In this document: positions 1 through 7,400 of the stretch, one piece after another
Layout of the letters: every line of letters begins with the position of its first letter
Numbering within the stretch: position 1 is the first letter of the stretch
Assembly (NCBI GenBank): GCA_016930995.1
Contig: JAFGFQ010000129.1
Span: forward strand, 1 to 16,354
Source of the DNA: Thermoplasmatota archaeon
GTDB lineage: Archaea; Thermoplasmatota; E2; DHVEG-1
Reading direction: 5' to 3'
DNA: 16,354 nt
Position numbers and translations under genes: made by a program
The notes under the pieces: generated by a model
Seen by the model: only the letters and a program-made list of their open reading frames with translations
Told to the model about the DNA's origin: nothing
The model's database searches: none

Positions 1-84
1 CGTCTGCCGAGGGCCGAACCCTCACGACTCGCATGGCTTAGTCGAATCCCAATAGCAGTGACCTCTGGCAGGATCAACCAGAAT
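1..84 (-). rRNA. 16S ribosomal RNA, 5' end only (partial)
   Basis: Read on the minus strand, the RNA begins ATTCTGGTTGATCCTGCCAG near position 84, which is the near-universal archaeal 16S 5' end. It continues with ACTGCTATTGGGATTCGAC and AAGCCATGCGAGTCG, both typical of the first 60 nt of euryarchaeal 16S rRNA. The gene runs off the left edge, so only about 84 nt are present, ending in the helix-6 region with a GAGGGTTCGGCCCTC hairpin. The start at 84 is set by alignment to the conserved sequence; the mature end could differ by a base or two. Confidence 0.97.
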
Positions 85-350
85 CTGGCACACTATTATT
101 ATTGGTTAAATGAATTGGTGGGTGAATTAAATATCACCAACACGTCGATCGTCAGATTCAAGAGTGCGCAAGACGTCTACCTCAGAACATCTTGATTTTC
201 TTGAACCTCCACATCCATTCTGTTGCCCAGATTTGAAATGGCCTACTCATCGAATGTCGCGATGACATACTCTCATAAGCCGACCGGAATGATCCGGGAC
301 AGTTATTTTATGAGGTTATTATTCGAGGTAACCTCACGGTATATAATTAT
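85..350 (-). other. pre-16S leader with several hairpins
   Basis: No protein gene is visible in the ~400 nt between the 16S start and the Lrp-type gene. The stretch nearest the 16S gene looks like a transcribed, structured leader. Visible stems are GGTGA 121-125 with TCACC 134-138; ATGTC 254-258 with GACAT 264-268 (or TCATCG 247-252 with CGATGA 260-265); CCGGA 284-288 with TCCGG 293-297 closing a 4-nt loop; an outer stem CTCATAA 272-278 with TTATGAG 308-314 around it; and TGAGGTTA 311-318 with TAACCTCA 329-336. Archaeal 16S precursors are cut at a bulge-helix-bulge stem made by the leader and trailer. The trailer is outside the window, so the processing site cannot be assigned. Confidence 0.6.
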
Positions 351-408
351 CATATATAAATCTTACATATATTTTTTGCGCTTCTTCTCCACCAAAGTTT
401 AAATATTG
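338..408 (-). promoter_or_regulatory. rRNA promoter region with stacked TATA-like boxes
   Basis: On the minus strand several archaeal TATA-like elements follow one another: AATATTTAAAC near 398-408, AAAAATATATG near 368-378, GATTTATATATG near 351-362 and TTATATACC near 338-346. A start about 25 nt past the 351-362 box would fall near 330, within the inverted repeat 311-336. Strong rRNA operons often have several promoters. Which box is used cannot be decided from sequence alone. Confidence 0.55.
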
Positions 409-481
409 AGCCGTGTTGACTCGGCACATGTTTTATTTTGAAATATAATCAAAAACGATCATTTCCTTATCAGAAAAGAGG

Positions 482-1009
482 TTAGAGAAATTCGATTTGT
501 TTTTTTATATTCGGATTTCGTAACATCTGTTTTCTCACAAAAAGGATACCTTCCAGCAGTTCGGTGCTTGCGATAAAAGAGTTGAATCGTTGTTGGAATC
601 GGTCACAGAACCGCTTCGCAGTGATGAGATCAGCAGCGAAAAAAGTAAAAATTCCATCAAAGTAACCATGGGTATATTCAATATGTTCTATTTTGATCAC
701 TGATCCAGGTAACAGATCATCAAGGCGGGTCGTAAGAATTTCTTGAATCGTTGCACGATCAATAGGGGTAGTTGTTCTTTTTATCATCATCGTGAAATGC
801 TTCAGACCGTATTTTTCCTCATCGCAAATTGCAGTATATCCCCAAATAATCTGTTGTTCTTCTAGTTTTTTTATAATACGCCAGACTTTCTGCCGGGAAA
901 AACCACATTTTTTTGCGAGGACATCAATACTTTCATGACCATTGGTCTGAAGCAGGGTAATAATCCTTTGCTCATCTTGTAACGCTTTCGTCTCACTTTT
1001 CTTTGGCAT
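482..1009 (-). CDS. Lrp/AsnC-family winged-helix transcriptional regulator
   Basis: The product is 175 residues and probably a cytoplasmic DNA-binding protein. Residues ~10-60 form an AsnC-type helix-turn-helix: an EQRIITLLQTNG helix, then ESIDVLAKKCGFSRQKVWRIIKKLEEQQII, where GFSRQKVWRIIKKLE is the recognition helix. The segment IIWGYTAICDEEKYGL matches the usual linker into the RAM-like ligand domain. The rest (about 75-160) would be the alpha-beta ligand/oligomerisation domain, with a basic tail. The ATG at 1009 is preceded by a TATA-like TTTTATAC at 1052-1059, giving a ~20-nt leader. It lies between the rRNA leader and tRNA-Ala on the same strand. Its target and ligand cannot be told from sequence; autoregulation is common in the family. 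Confidence 0.82.
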   Translation of the reverse strand: MPKKSETKALQDEQRIITLLQTNGHESIDVLAKKCGFSRQKVWRIIKKLEEQQIIWGYTAICDEEKYGLKHFTMMIKRTTTPIDRATIQEILTTRLDDLLPGSVIKIEHIEYTHGYFDGIFTFFAADLITAKRFCDRFQQRFNSFIASTELLEGILFVRKQMLRNPNIKKQIEFL

Positions 1010-1102
1010 GCCTGGTCTCTGTTGTCTCTAAGCAGACACAAGAGAGTAACTGTATAAAATTAATAAATATATGTTTTTGTCTATTCCAGATAAGAAAAGA
1101 GA

Positions 1103-1174
1103 TGGACTGAGCGGGATTTGAACCCGCGGCCTCCGCCTTGCGAAGGCGGCGATCTTCCGCTGATCTATCAGCCC
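1103..1174 (-). tRNA. tRNA-Ala (anticodon CGC)
   Basis: A complete cloverleaf folds on the minus strand. The acceptor is GGGCTGA with TCAGTCC, and discriminator A is at 1103. The D-stem is GATC/GATC, the anticodon stem CCGCC/GGCGG with loop TTCGCAA, and the T-stem GCGGG/CCCGC with loop TTCAAAT. The anticodon CGC reads GCG. The G3:U70 wobble pair, the main identity element for alanyl-tRNA synthetase, is present, which confirms alanine. It has 72 nt including the discriminator, a 5-nt variable loop, no intron and no encoded CCA. A T-rich stretch (TCTCTTTTCTT) follows the 3' end and may terminate transcription. It lies 55 nt downstream of pgk on the same strand, and no convincing promoter of its own is visible. 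Confidence 0.97.
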
Positions 1175-1229
1175 CTGCTAGAACAAAGGATAAAAAAGAA
1201 AGAGTATTTGATTGTTTCCTTTGGTTTTC

Positions 1230-2468
1230 TTATTTCACATGGATGAATTGACGCTGTTTTGCCGACTTTAATGCCTCGACAACCGCAAGCTTCTCACCCA
1301 TCATATATTTCTCTAAAGCCCCCCCGCCTGTGCTAATATGGGAGATCTTCGTACGCAGTTTCATATCTTCAATAGCAGCGACCGTATGGCCACCCCCCGC
1401 AATTGAGAATGCGTCTACTTGTGTGATATACTTGAATATCTCCTCGGTTCCTTTTCTAAACAGGGGATTTTCATAAACCCCACAGGGCCCCGAGATGAAA
1501 ATTGTTTTTGCTGTTCCTAGTATCTGTTTGTATTGTAAAATAGTATTCTGGCCGATATCAAAAAGAGCAGCATCTGTTGGAAGCGCTGATACTAACATCT
1601 CTTTTCTTTTTCCATGTTCTTCGACGGCAAAATCAACCGGGAGATGGATTCGTGTTGTAAATTTCATATACACGTTGTGGATTTCAGAAAAAATCTCTGG
1701 AGTTCCTTCTTCTCCAAATGCGTCCTCATTTTTCTTCCCCAGGTTCACGCCTTTTGCCTTTAAAAAGGCATTTCCAGTTAGACCAGTCAGTAGGACATGA
1801 TCAGCGGTTTTGTTTGTCAAGAGCCGATCAATAGTTACGATACCATCAGCAAATTTTGCTCCACCAAACAGAAACACGCTAGGTTTCTCAGGATTGCTTA
1901 CTACTTTTTCAAGAGACGTCAGTTCCTTTTCCATGAGTCGGCCTGCCGCAGATGGCAAAACCACGGTAAAACCAGTAAGGGAACATTGCCCACGATGAGC
2001 AGCGGCGAATGCGTCATTGACATAGAAGTCCATGAGTGGAGCAAGGTTTGTTACCAACTCCGACTGTGCGTGCTCCTCAGGTTTTTTCTTCTCGGTTTCC
2101 GCTGGATATTTACGGACATTATCAAGAAAGACGATCTCGCCTGGTTCCATGTTCATTATCGCAGTTTTTGCTTTTTCTTTGTAGATATCATCAATAAAAC
2201 TCACCTTTCGTCCAAGCAGTTTTGCTAAGGTCTCTGCATGTTGCTGCAGAGAAACGAAATCCCAGCTGCCCTGCTTGCCTTGATGAGCAAGAATGACGGT
2301 TTTTGCGTTTTTCTTGACAAGTTCCTGAATCGTTGGTAACGCAAGTCTGATTCGTGTATCATCTGTGATGGTGAGGGTCTTTTTGTCTAATGGCATGTTA
2401 AAATCTACTCGCAGTAAAACGGTTTTGTTTTCTACATTAAAATCATCTAAGGTGTTATACTCTTTCAT
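1230..2468 (-). CDS. pgk: phosphoglycerate kinase (archaeal type)
   Basis: Phosphoglycerate kinase transfers phosphate between 1,3-bisphosphoglycerate and ADP, the step after GAPDH in glycolysis and reversed in gluconeogenesis. The 412 residues match the family length. The N-terminal substrate domain shows LLRVDFNMPLD (15-30), DDTRIRLALPTI, LAHQGKQG and NDAFAAAHRGQCSLTGF. The C-terminal nucleotide domain shows LFGGAKFADGIVTIDRLL, ISGPCGVYENP, SIAGGGHTVAAIED and STGGGALEKYMMGEKL. These variants (GGGHT rather than bacterial GGGDT) are archaeal. The ATG at 2468 has a strong Shine-Dalgarno, GGAGG at 2478-2482, and a TATA box (TTTAAATAAA, 2506-2515), so it has its own promoter 95 nt behind gap. 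Enzyme assignment is secure. Confidence 0.97.
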   Translation of the reverse strand: MKEYNTLDDFNVENKTVLLRVDFNMPLDKKTLTITDDTRIRLALPTIQELVKKNAKTVILAHQGKQGSWDFVSLQQHAETLAKLLGRKVSFIDDIYKEKAKTAIMNMEPGEIVFLDNVRKYPAETEKKKPEEHAQSELVTNLAPLMDFYVNDAFAAAHRGQCSLTGFTVVLPSAAGRLMEKELTSLEKVVSNPEKPSVFLFGGAKFADGIVTIDRLLTNKTADHVLLTGLTGNAFLKAKGVNLGKKNEDAFGEEGTPEIFSEIHNVYMKFTTRIHLPVDFAVEEHGKRKEMLVSALPTDAALFDIGQNTILQYKQILGTAKTIFISGPCGVYENPLFRKGTEEIFKYITQVDAFSIAGGGHTVAAIEDMKLRTKISHISTGGGALEKYMMGEKLAVVEALKSAKQRQFIHVK

Positions 2469-2477
2469 GATGGAAAA

Positions 2478-2515
2478 CCTCCTCTGATTCCCTATATCCT
2501 GTGTTTTTATTTAAA
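2478..2515 (-). promoter_or_regulatory. pgk promoter and ribosome binding site
   Basis: On the minus strand TTTAAATAAA (2506-2515) is followed about 25 nt later by the expected start near 2484-2488. GGAGG (2478-2482) then lies nine nt before the ATG at 2466-2468. The leader would be under 20 nt, just long enough for the Shine-Dalgarno. This separates pgk transcription from gap. Confidence 0.6.
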
Positions 2516-2526
2516 GCTATAGTTTT

Positions 2527-2546
2527 TAAGAAAAAAAACAAAAATG
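2527..2546 (-). terminator. T-rich terminator after gap
   Basis: Just after the gap stop codon the minus strand reads TTTTTG followed by eight T residues. Archaeal transcription commonly ends at such oligo-T stretches without needing a hairpin. It lies immediately upstream of the pgk TATA box. Confidence 0.5.
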
Positions 2547-2562
2547 ACTGGAAAAACACTGA

Positions 2563-3642
<1,080 letters not shown>

Positions 3643-3650
3643 TTATATAA
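3643..3650 (-). promoter_or_regulatory. gap TATA box overlapping the upstream stop codon
   Basis: The palindromic TTATATAA at 3643-3650 lies about 36 nt before the gap ATG, so transcription would start near 3619-3622 with a leader of roughly 10 nt. The first three bases are also the stop codon of the methylthiotransferase gene, so the promoter is embedded in the end of the upstream reading frame. Confidence 0.6.
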
Positions 3651-4893
3651 GTTTTCCGACAAGATAGGTGGGTGCCGCATCGATTATCTCTACGTCTACA
3701 ACCTCACCAATGCCAATCGAATCGGTAAGGACCACTTGCTTGTAATTCTCTGCTCGGCCTGTAACTGTCCTTTTCTTCCCTGTCTCAGTTACTAGTACCG
3801 AATAGGTTTTCCCAAGATGTTTTCTGTTCGCTTCTAGTGAGAGTGTTGAACTGAATTCTGTGATTTTTTTTGAACGATCTTTGACGATTTTGGTCGGCAC
3901 ACGGCCGTTCATCTTCTTTGCTGGTGTGAGCGGACGGGCTGAAAACCTTGTGATGTTAATGATATCCGGTTTTATTTTTTCTAATAACTCGACTGTGTGA
4001 TGGAATTGCTCCTCGGTTTCTGTGGGAAAACCAACAATGACATCAGTAGAGAGCGTGAGAGTCGGCAGTATCCTTCTGAATCGTTGGACCAGAGTGGTAA
4101 AATCGCCTTCCGTATACCCCCTGTTCATTTTCTGTAAAATATCGTTATCTCCAGATTGCACTGGTAAATGGAGGAATTTGTAGACCTTCTGATGTTGATA
4201 TCCAGATAAAATCTGATCAAGGTGTCGTTTCGTAGTTGCAGGGTTCATCATGCCGATGCGAACGCGGAACATCCCATCAAGAGCGTGTATTCTCTTAAGT
4301 AATGCTCCTAAGTGTGTTCCTAGATCAAGACCATAGGATGCGGTATCTTGTGCAGTCAGCTGAATTTCCTTGCATCCTTGGTGCAGCGCAGTCCGCACAT
4401 CAGCAACAACATCCTCTATAGGAAAGCTTCGTAATGCACCACGAGCAAAACGAGTGATACAATACGAACAGGCAAGTCTGCATCCTTCGGCGATCATTAC
4501 CGGAGCTATCACGGATTCGTACAGTTTTGGTTGCGTTGTTTTTTTCTCATCCATTAAAGCAGGTGGAGTTCCGCTTATTATATCGTTTATGTACTGTATA
4601 TGTGGTGCAGGCAGCAAGGATGCATGAGGAGCTATCGAAGTAATCAAATCAGCTTGAACTGACGGCATACAACCAGCGACGATAATCTTTTTCTGCGTCT
4701 TTACAAACACCTTTAAACGGGATAGCATGCGTTGTTCTGTTGTTCCAATCACGGTACAGGTAAGAAGAACCAAGACATCAGCGGTATTCATGTCATGGAC
4801 TATCTGATGTCCTTGGCAAGTGACCAAGCCGATGAGCAAGCGTTCATCGCTTTTGTTTGCGGTACAACCGTACGTCTCGATATAGACCTTCAT
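3643..4893 (-). CDS. tRNA t6A37 methylthiotransferase (e-MtaB/CDKAL1-type radical SAM enzyme)
   Basis: The 416-residue product should add a methylthio group to C2 of N6-threonylcarbamoyladenosine at tRNA position 37, giving ms2t6A. The UPF0004 domain (1-~110) starts MKVYIETYGCTANKSD and carries the three auxiliary-cluster cysteines C10, C46 and C75 (in GCMPS). The radical-SAM domain has the CxxxCxxC motif as GCRLACSYCITRFARG (C138, C142, C145), then TAQDTASYG, HLPVQSGDNDILQKMNRGY and DVIVGFPTETEEQF. A TRAM domain (about 355-416) closes the protein. Length and domain order match the archaeal/eukaryal subfamily rather than MiaB. It is the last gene of the gfcR-lysS operon, with a 25-nt gap after lysS. 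Only a weak GCGGT precedes the ATG. The subfamily call is from overall resemblance. Confidence 0.93.
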   Translation of the reverse strand: MKVYIETYGCTANKSDERLLIGLVTCQGHQIVHDMNTADVLVLLTCTVIGTTEQRMLSRLKVFVKTQKKIIVAGCMPSVQADLITSIAPHASLLPAPHIQYINDIISGTPPALMDEKKTTQPKLYESVIAPVMIAEGCRLACSYCITRFARGALRSFPIEDVVADVRTALHQGCKEIQLTAQDTASYGLDLGTHLGALLKRIHALDGMFRVRIGMMNPATTKRHLDQILSGYQHQKVYKFLHLPVQSGDNDILQKMNRGYTEGDFTTLVQRFRRILPTLTLSTDVIVGFPTETEEQFHHTVELLEKIKPDIINITRFSARPLTPAKKMNGRVPTKIVKDRSKKITEFSSTLSLEANRKHLGKTYSVLVTETGKKRTVTGRAENYKQVVLTDSIGIGEVVDVEIIDAAPTYLVGKLI

Positions 4894-4918
4894 GGTAGAA
4901 CCGCAAAGAGCCCCAGGA

Positions 4919-6469
4919 TTATTTAACTGCTTCTGTCAGTCTATCTAGGACGAACTGTCTTGGGAGGTTGGATAAAAAAAAGCCGGCGCGTGGTCCTTTC
5001 TCCTGTCCGAGGAAGATTTGGTACAACGCGCTAAAAGCGGTTTTTATGGGAATCTTGTTTTCTTCAGCGATCGCATAAATAGTATTATGGATTATCTCAG
5101 GCTCCCACGGAAGCGAAGGGATTTTTTCCTTCAGAAGGACCAGTGTTTTGTGTTGCTCTTGCGTCAGAGAGACTGTCGGAAGTGTTTCTTTGACCTTGAA
5201 TTTGACTTCGTCTGGAGCGAAATTTTCAAGCCAATACCGGACATGCGCTGCCCGCTGCTGGAGATGCTCCTCATCGTGTTTTTTCAATTTAGGAGGGATT
5301 TGACCGGTCCGTAGCAGTATCTCTTGGACCTCAGGCCATGTTTTAGCAATCTGATTTAATGTTACCAAATGTCGATAGGGGAGATGAAACGGCATGGTCT
5401 TTGGGATCTGATACGGCTGAGACAGCTCATAGATTTTCTTGAACTCTTTCATTCCTTTGATTTCCTCTTCTTTTCCAAAGTACACTTCTTCTTCCTTGTC
5501 GTATTCATCGACTAAGGTCAGTAACCCTAAACCAGAGTCAAACACGATATGTCTACTCGGTTGATTTCTCATTATCAAAAACCGCAGCACCTCCGGGGGA
5601 GTCATTTGAAGCATTTCCTCGCCGCTGACCGCAGTCCCCTTGGAGCTATGCATGGCGCCCATTCCCTTTAACAGGATGAACTCGTAGACAAGAAGCCCTG
5701 GATGAGGATAGTTGTAGACCTCTTCGGAAATCTTTGCTCCAGTCTCCCGCGTGCCTCCGACGGTTGCATGGTCCTTGCCGCATGGCTCGAAGGTGACACC
5801 CAGCATCCTCCAGCGTGCCGGCCAGTCCACCCGCCAAGGAAGTTTGCCTTGTCCCCCCTTGCGGATGTCCACCTCACCGCTCTGACCGCACTCACAACTG
5901 TATTCGACGATCGGGTATTCATAGAGGTTTGGATGAGTCGTGGAGAGACGACCACAGCTCTGACATTTCACATTAAACGGTAACCAGTCCTTTGGCATCT
6001 TCCTACCTGAGAGCGTCTCAAGAATCGTTCGTATTTTTGAGGTATTTTCCAGTGCTATCTGAATCGACTCGACATAGTCACCTTTTGAGTACATCTCACT
6101 TGCCCGGTACACATGCGGGTTCACCCCAATCGTATGTAAGGAAGCTAAAAACGAGGCAAGATAATGGTCTGCATAGCTGCTATGCTCACCACAGGGACAG
6201 GGTATCTCAGAGAGAGGTTTGCCGACGTACTGTTCAAAAGAGGAGGAAAGAAACGGGTACACTTTCCGCAGCGGATCGTAATCATCGCAGATATAGATGA
6301 ACTCTGCATCCCCGCCTTTCTCAATGAGGCAGCGGTACACCGCATCCGTGGTAAGAATCTCCCGCATGTTCCCAATGTGAATTGGTCCTGACGGAGTGAT
6401 ACCGGTCGCAAGCACATGCTTGGTCTGTTTTTTCAATAGTCCTTCTGCTAAAACATCTGCCCAATGCAT
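4919..6469 (-). CDS. lysS: lysyl-tRNA synthetase, class I
   Basis: This enzyme charges tRNA-Lys with lysine in the cytoplasm. The 516-residue product is the class I type common in euryarchaea, unrelated to bacterial class II LysRS. The Rossmann domain holds the HIGH signature as HIGN (residues 31-34, within TPSGPIHIGNMRE) and the KMSKS-like loop as MHSSKG (273-278). Zinc-type cysteine pairs are visible at CPC (91-93), CQSC (169-172) and CEC (192-194). The sequences CDDYDPLRKV, WPARW and GKDH are typical family blocks. The C-terminal part (about 350-516) is the helical anticodon-binding region. A Shine-Dalgarno GGAG (6478-6481) lies nine nt before the ATG. It is the middle gene of an operon: 25 nt after gfcR and 25 nt before the methylthiotransferase. 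Confidence 0.97.
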   Translation of the reverse strand: MHWADVLAEGLLKKQTKHVLATGITPSGPIHIGNMREILTTDAVYRCLIEKGGDAEFIYICDDYDPLRKVYPFLSSSFEQYVGKPLSEIPCPCGEHSSYADHYLASFLASLHTIGVNPHVYRASEMYSKGDYVESIQIALENTSKIRTILETLSGRKMPKDWLPFNVKCQSCGRLSTTHPNLYEYPIVEYSCECGQSGEVDIRKGGQGKLPWRVDWPARWRMLGVTFEPCGKDHATVGGTRETGAKISEEVYNYPHPGLLVYEFILLKGMGAMHSSKGTAVSGEEMLQMTPPEVLRFLIMRNQPSRHIVFDSGLGLLTLVDEYDKEEEVYFGKEEEIKGMKEFKKIYELSQPYQIPKTMPFHLPYRHLVTLNQIAKTWPEVQEILLRTGQIPPKLKKHDEEHLQQRAAHVRYWLENFAPDEVKFKVKETLPTVSLTQEQHKTLVLLKEKIPSLPWEPEIIHNTIYAIAEENKIPIKTAFSALYQIFLGQEKGPRAGFFLSNLPRQFVLDRLTEAVK

Positions 6470-6494
6470 TAAGAATTCTCCAATGACTGTACCG

Positions 6495-7076
6495 TTAGAG
6501 TGCTCGTGCCCGAATCAGACAGCGCAGCGGCACACCACCGACATCGTTCATCGATCGTTTATTTAACAGACAGACGCATAAGACAGGGTTTCCCTTCTCT
6601 GCCTTTATCGCCTTAATAGCACTTTTCAGCGTCTCACCGGTTCCGATCACATCATCGACAATCACCACATTTTTACTCGCGATGGTCGCATAATTCGAAC
6701 AAAACGCACCAGCCTTCTCGTGATGCGGCCGAAACACCGCAAGATCAAGACCGAGTTCCTCCGCAATATAGGTCGCAAACGGGATCCCGTTGATCGCAAT
6801 ACCAACAACGACGTCAGCATCCATTTCTCGTTTTTCCATCTCCTCAAGGATGATATCTGATAACGCATAGGAGATCGACCCAATCCGAGAGGGAGATACA
6901 CCAATAGAGCGCCAACCAACTTTCAATTCTCCTTCAGGTTTCTTTTCCTTCCCCCGGGTAAGAAGCCATGCTGCTGTTTCTTTTGACACGTTGAGTTCCT
7001 CTGCGATCTCATAATCAGTCAGTCCACCCTCTTTGAACTTCAAGGCTTTTTTTATAAGAGAATCTGTTTCTTTCAT
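6495..7076 (-). CDS. gfcR: PyrE-like PRPP-binding transcriptional regulator (GfcR family)
   Basis: The 193-residue protein joins an N-terminal helix-turn-helix (about 18-42: GLTDYEIAEELNVSKETAAWLL) to a type I phosphoribosyltransferase fold with an intact PRPP loop, VVIVDDVIGTGETL (137-150). This combination is the archaeal family often named orotate phosphoribosyltransferase-like. One haloarchaeal member, GfcR, activates sugar-degradation genes including glycolytic ones. True PyrE enzymes lack the HTH, so a regulator is more likely than a pyrimidine enzyme. The frame extends to 7151, but the ATG at 7074-7076 gives the family N-terminus (MKETDSLIKKALKF) and fits a TATA-like TAAATATC near 7110-7118. 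It heads the operon with lysS and lies close to gap and pgk. A role in carbon control is inference. Confidence 0.85.
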   Translation of the reverse strand: MKETDSLIKKALKFKEGGLTDYEIAEELNVSKETAAWLLTRGKEKKPEGELKVGWRSIGVSPSRIGSISYALSDIILEEMEKREMDADVVVGIAINGIPFATYIAEELGLDLAVFRPHHEKAGAFCSNYATIASKNVVIVDDVIGTGETLKSAIKAIKAEKGNPVLCVCLLNKRSMNDVGGVPLRCLIRARAL

Positions 7077-7078
7077 GT

Positions 7079-7089
7079 GGGTAACACCC
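7079..7089 (-). promoter_or_regulatory. small hairpin directly upstream of the gfcR start codon
   Basis: GGGT and ACCC (7079-7082 and 7086-7089) form a 4-bp stem with a 3-nt loop two nt before the ATG, and contain the only Shine-Dalgarno-like bases (GGGTG). It could affect translation start. The stem is short and may be chance. Confidence 0.3.
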
Positions 7090-7167
7090 TTCAGACTACG
7101 TATCAACCTACGATATTTAGATGTTTGCTCTTTCCTTGAAACTATGCGCAAAAACAGTATCGTAAAC

Positions 7168-7205
7168 CATAAATACTACCAGACTATGCTCTACTCAAAC
7201 GTGAT
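7168..7205 (+). promoter_or_regulatory. promoter and ribosome binding site of the Sec61-beta gene
   Basis: CCATAAATAC (about 7168-7177) is a plausible TATA element 32-40 nt before the ATG at 7209. It would give a leader near 10 nt that contains GTGAT (7201-7205), the archaeal anti-16S complement core. It lies in the 132-nt divergent spacer shared with gfcR. Confidence 0.45.
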
Positions 7206-7208
7206 TGT

Positions 7209-7376
7209 ATGGCACAAGAGAAAAAAGGAGAAGGATTCCACTCTGGAGCAGGGTTAATCCGATACTTCGATGCAGAGGAAAAAACCGCATTTAAGATACC
7301 ACCCTGGTTCGTGATATTTGCCTGTATTGCGACTGCTGTCGTCGTCATCGCGATACAACTCTGGAAACCCCTCTAA
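7209..7376 (+). CDS. secG: preprotein translocase subunit Sec61-beta (archaeal SecG equivalent)
   Basis: The 55-residue tail-anchored protein begins MAQEKKGEGFHSGAGLIRYF. The block SGAGLIRYFDAEE (12-24) is the hallmark of archaeal Sec61-beta just before its membrane segment. One hydrophobic helix follows, about residues 31-52 (WFVIFACIATAVVVIAI), ending in WKPL. In the family the N-terminus faces the cytoplasm and the helix sits beside the SecY channel. GTGAT upstream supports the ATG at 7209. It is divergent from gfcR and converges on alaS, with only 11 nt between stop codons. It should serve the secreted proteins encoded later in the window, as it serves all Sec export. Confidence 0.93.
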   Translation: MAQEKKGEGFHSGAGLIRYFDAEEKTAFKIPPWFVIFACIATAVVVIAIQLWKPL

Positions 7377-7400
7377 AAAAATTTTTTTTATTGTTTTTTT
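7374..7400. terminator. bidirectional A/T-run terminator between secG and alaS
   Basis: The stop codons of the two convergent genes are 11 nt apart. The spacer is a run of A followed by a run of T, with more T within the end of alaS (plus-strand view). Oligo-T on the plus strand can end secG. The A run gives oligo-T on the minus strand after alaS. No hairpin is needed in archaea. Confidence 0.5.

Noticed and set aside
7077..7151. 25-residue N-terminal extension of the GfcR-like protein
   Set aside because: The extension passes through the likely promoter and has no family resemblance; the internal ATG at 7076 matches the normal N-terminus.
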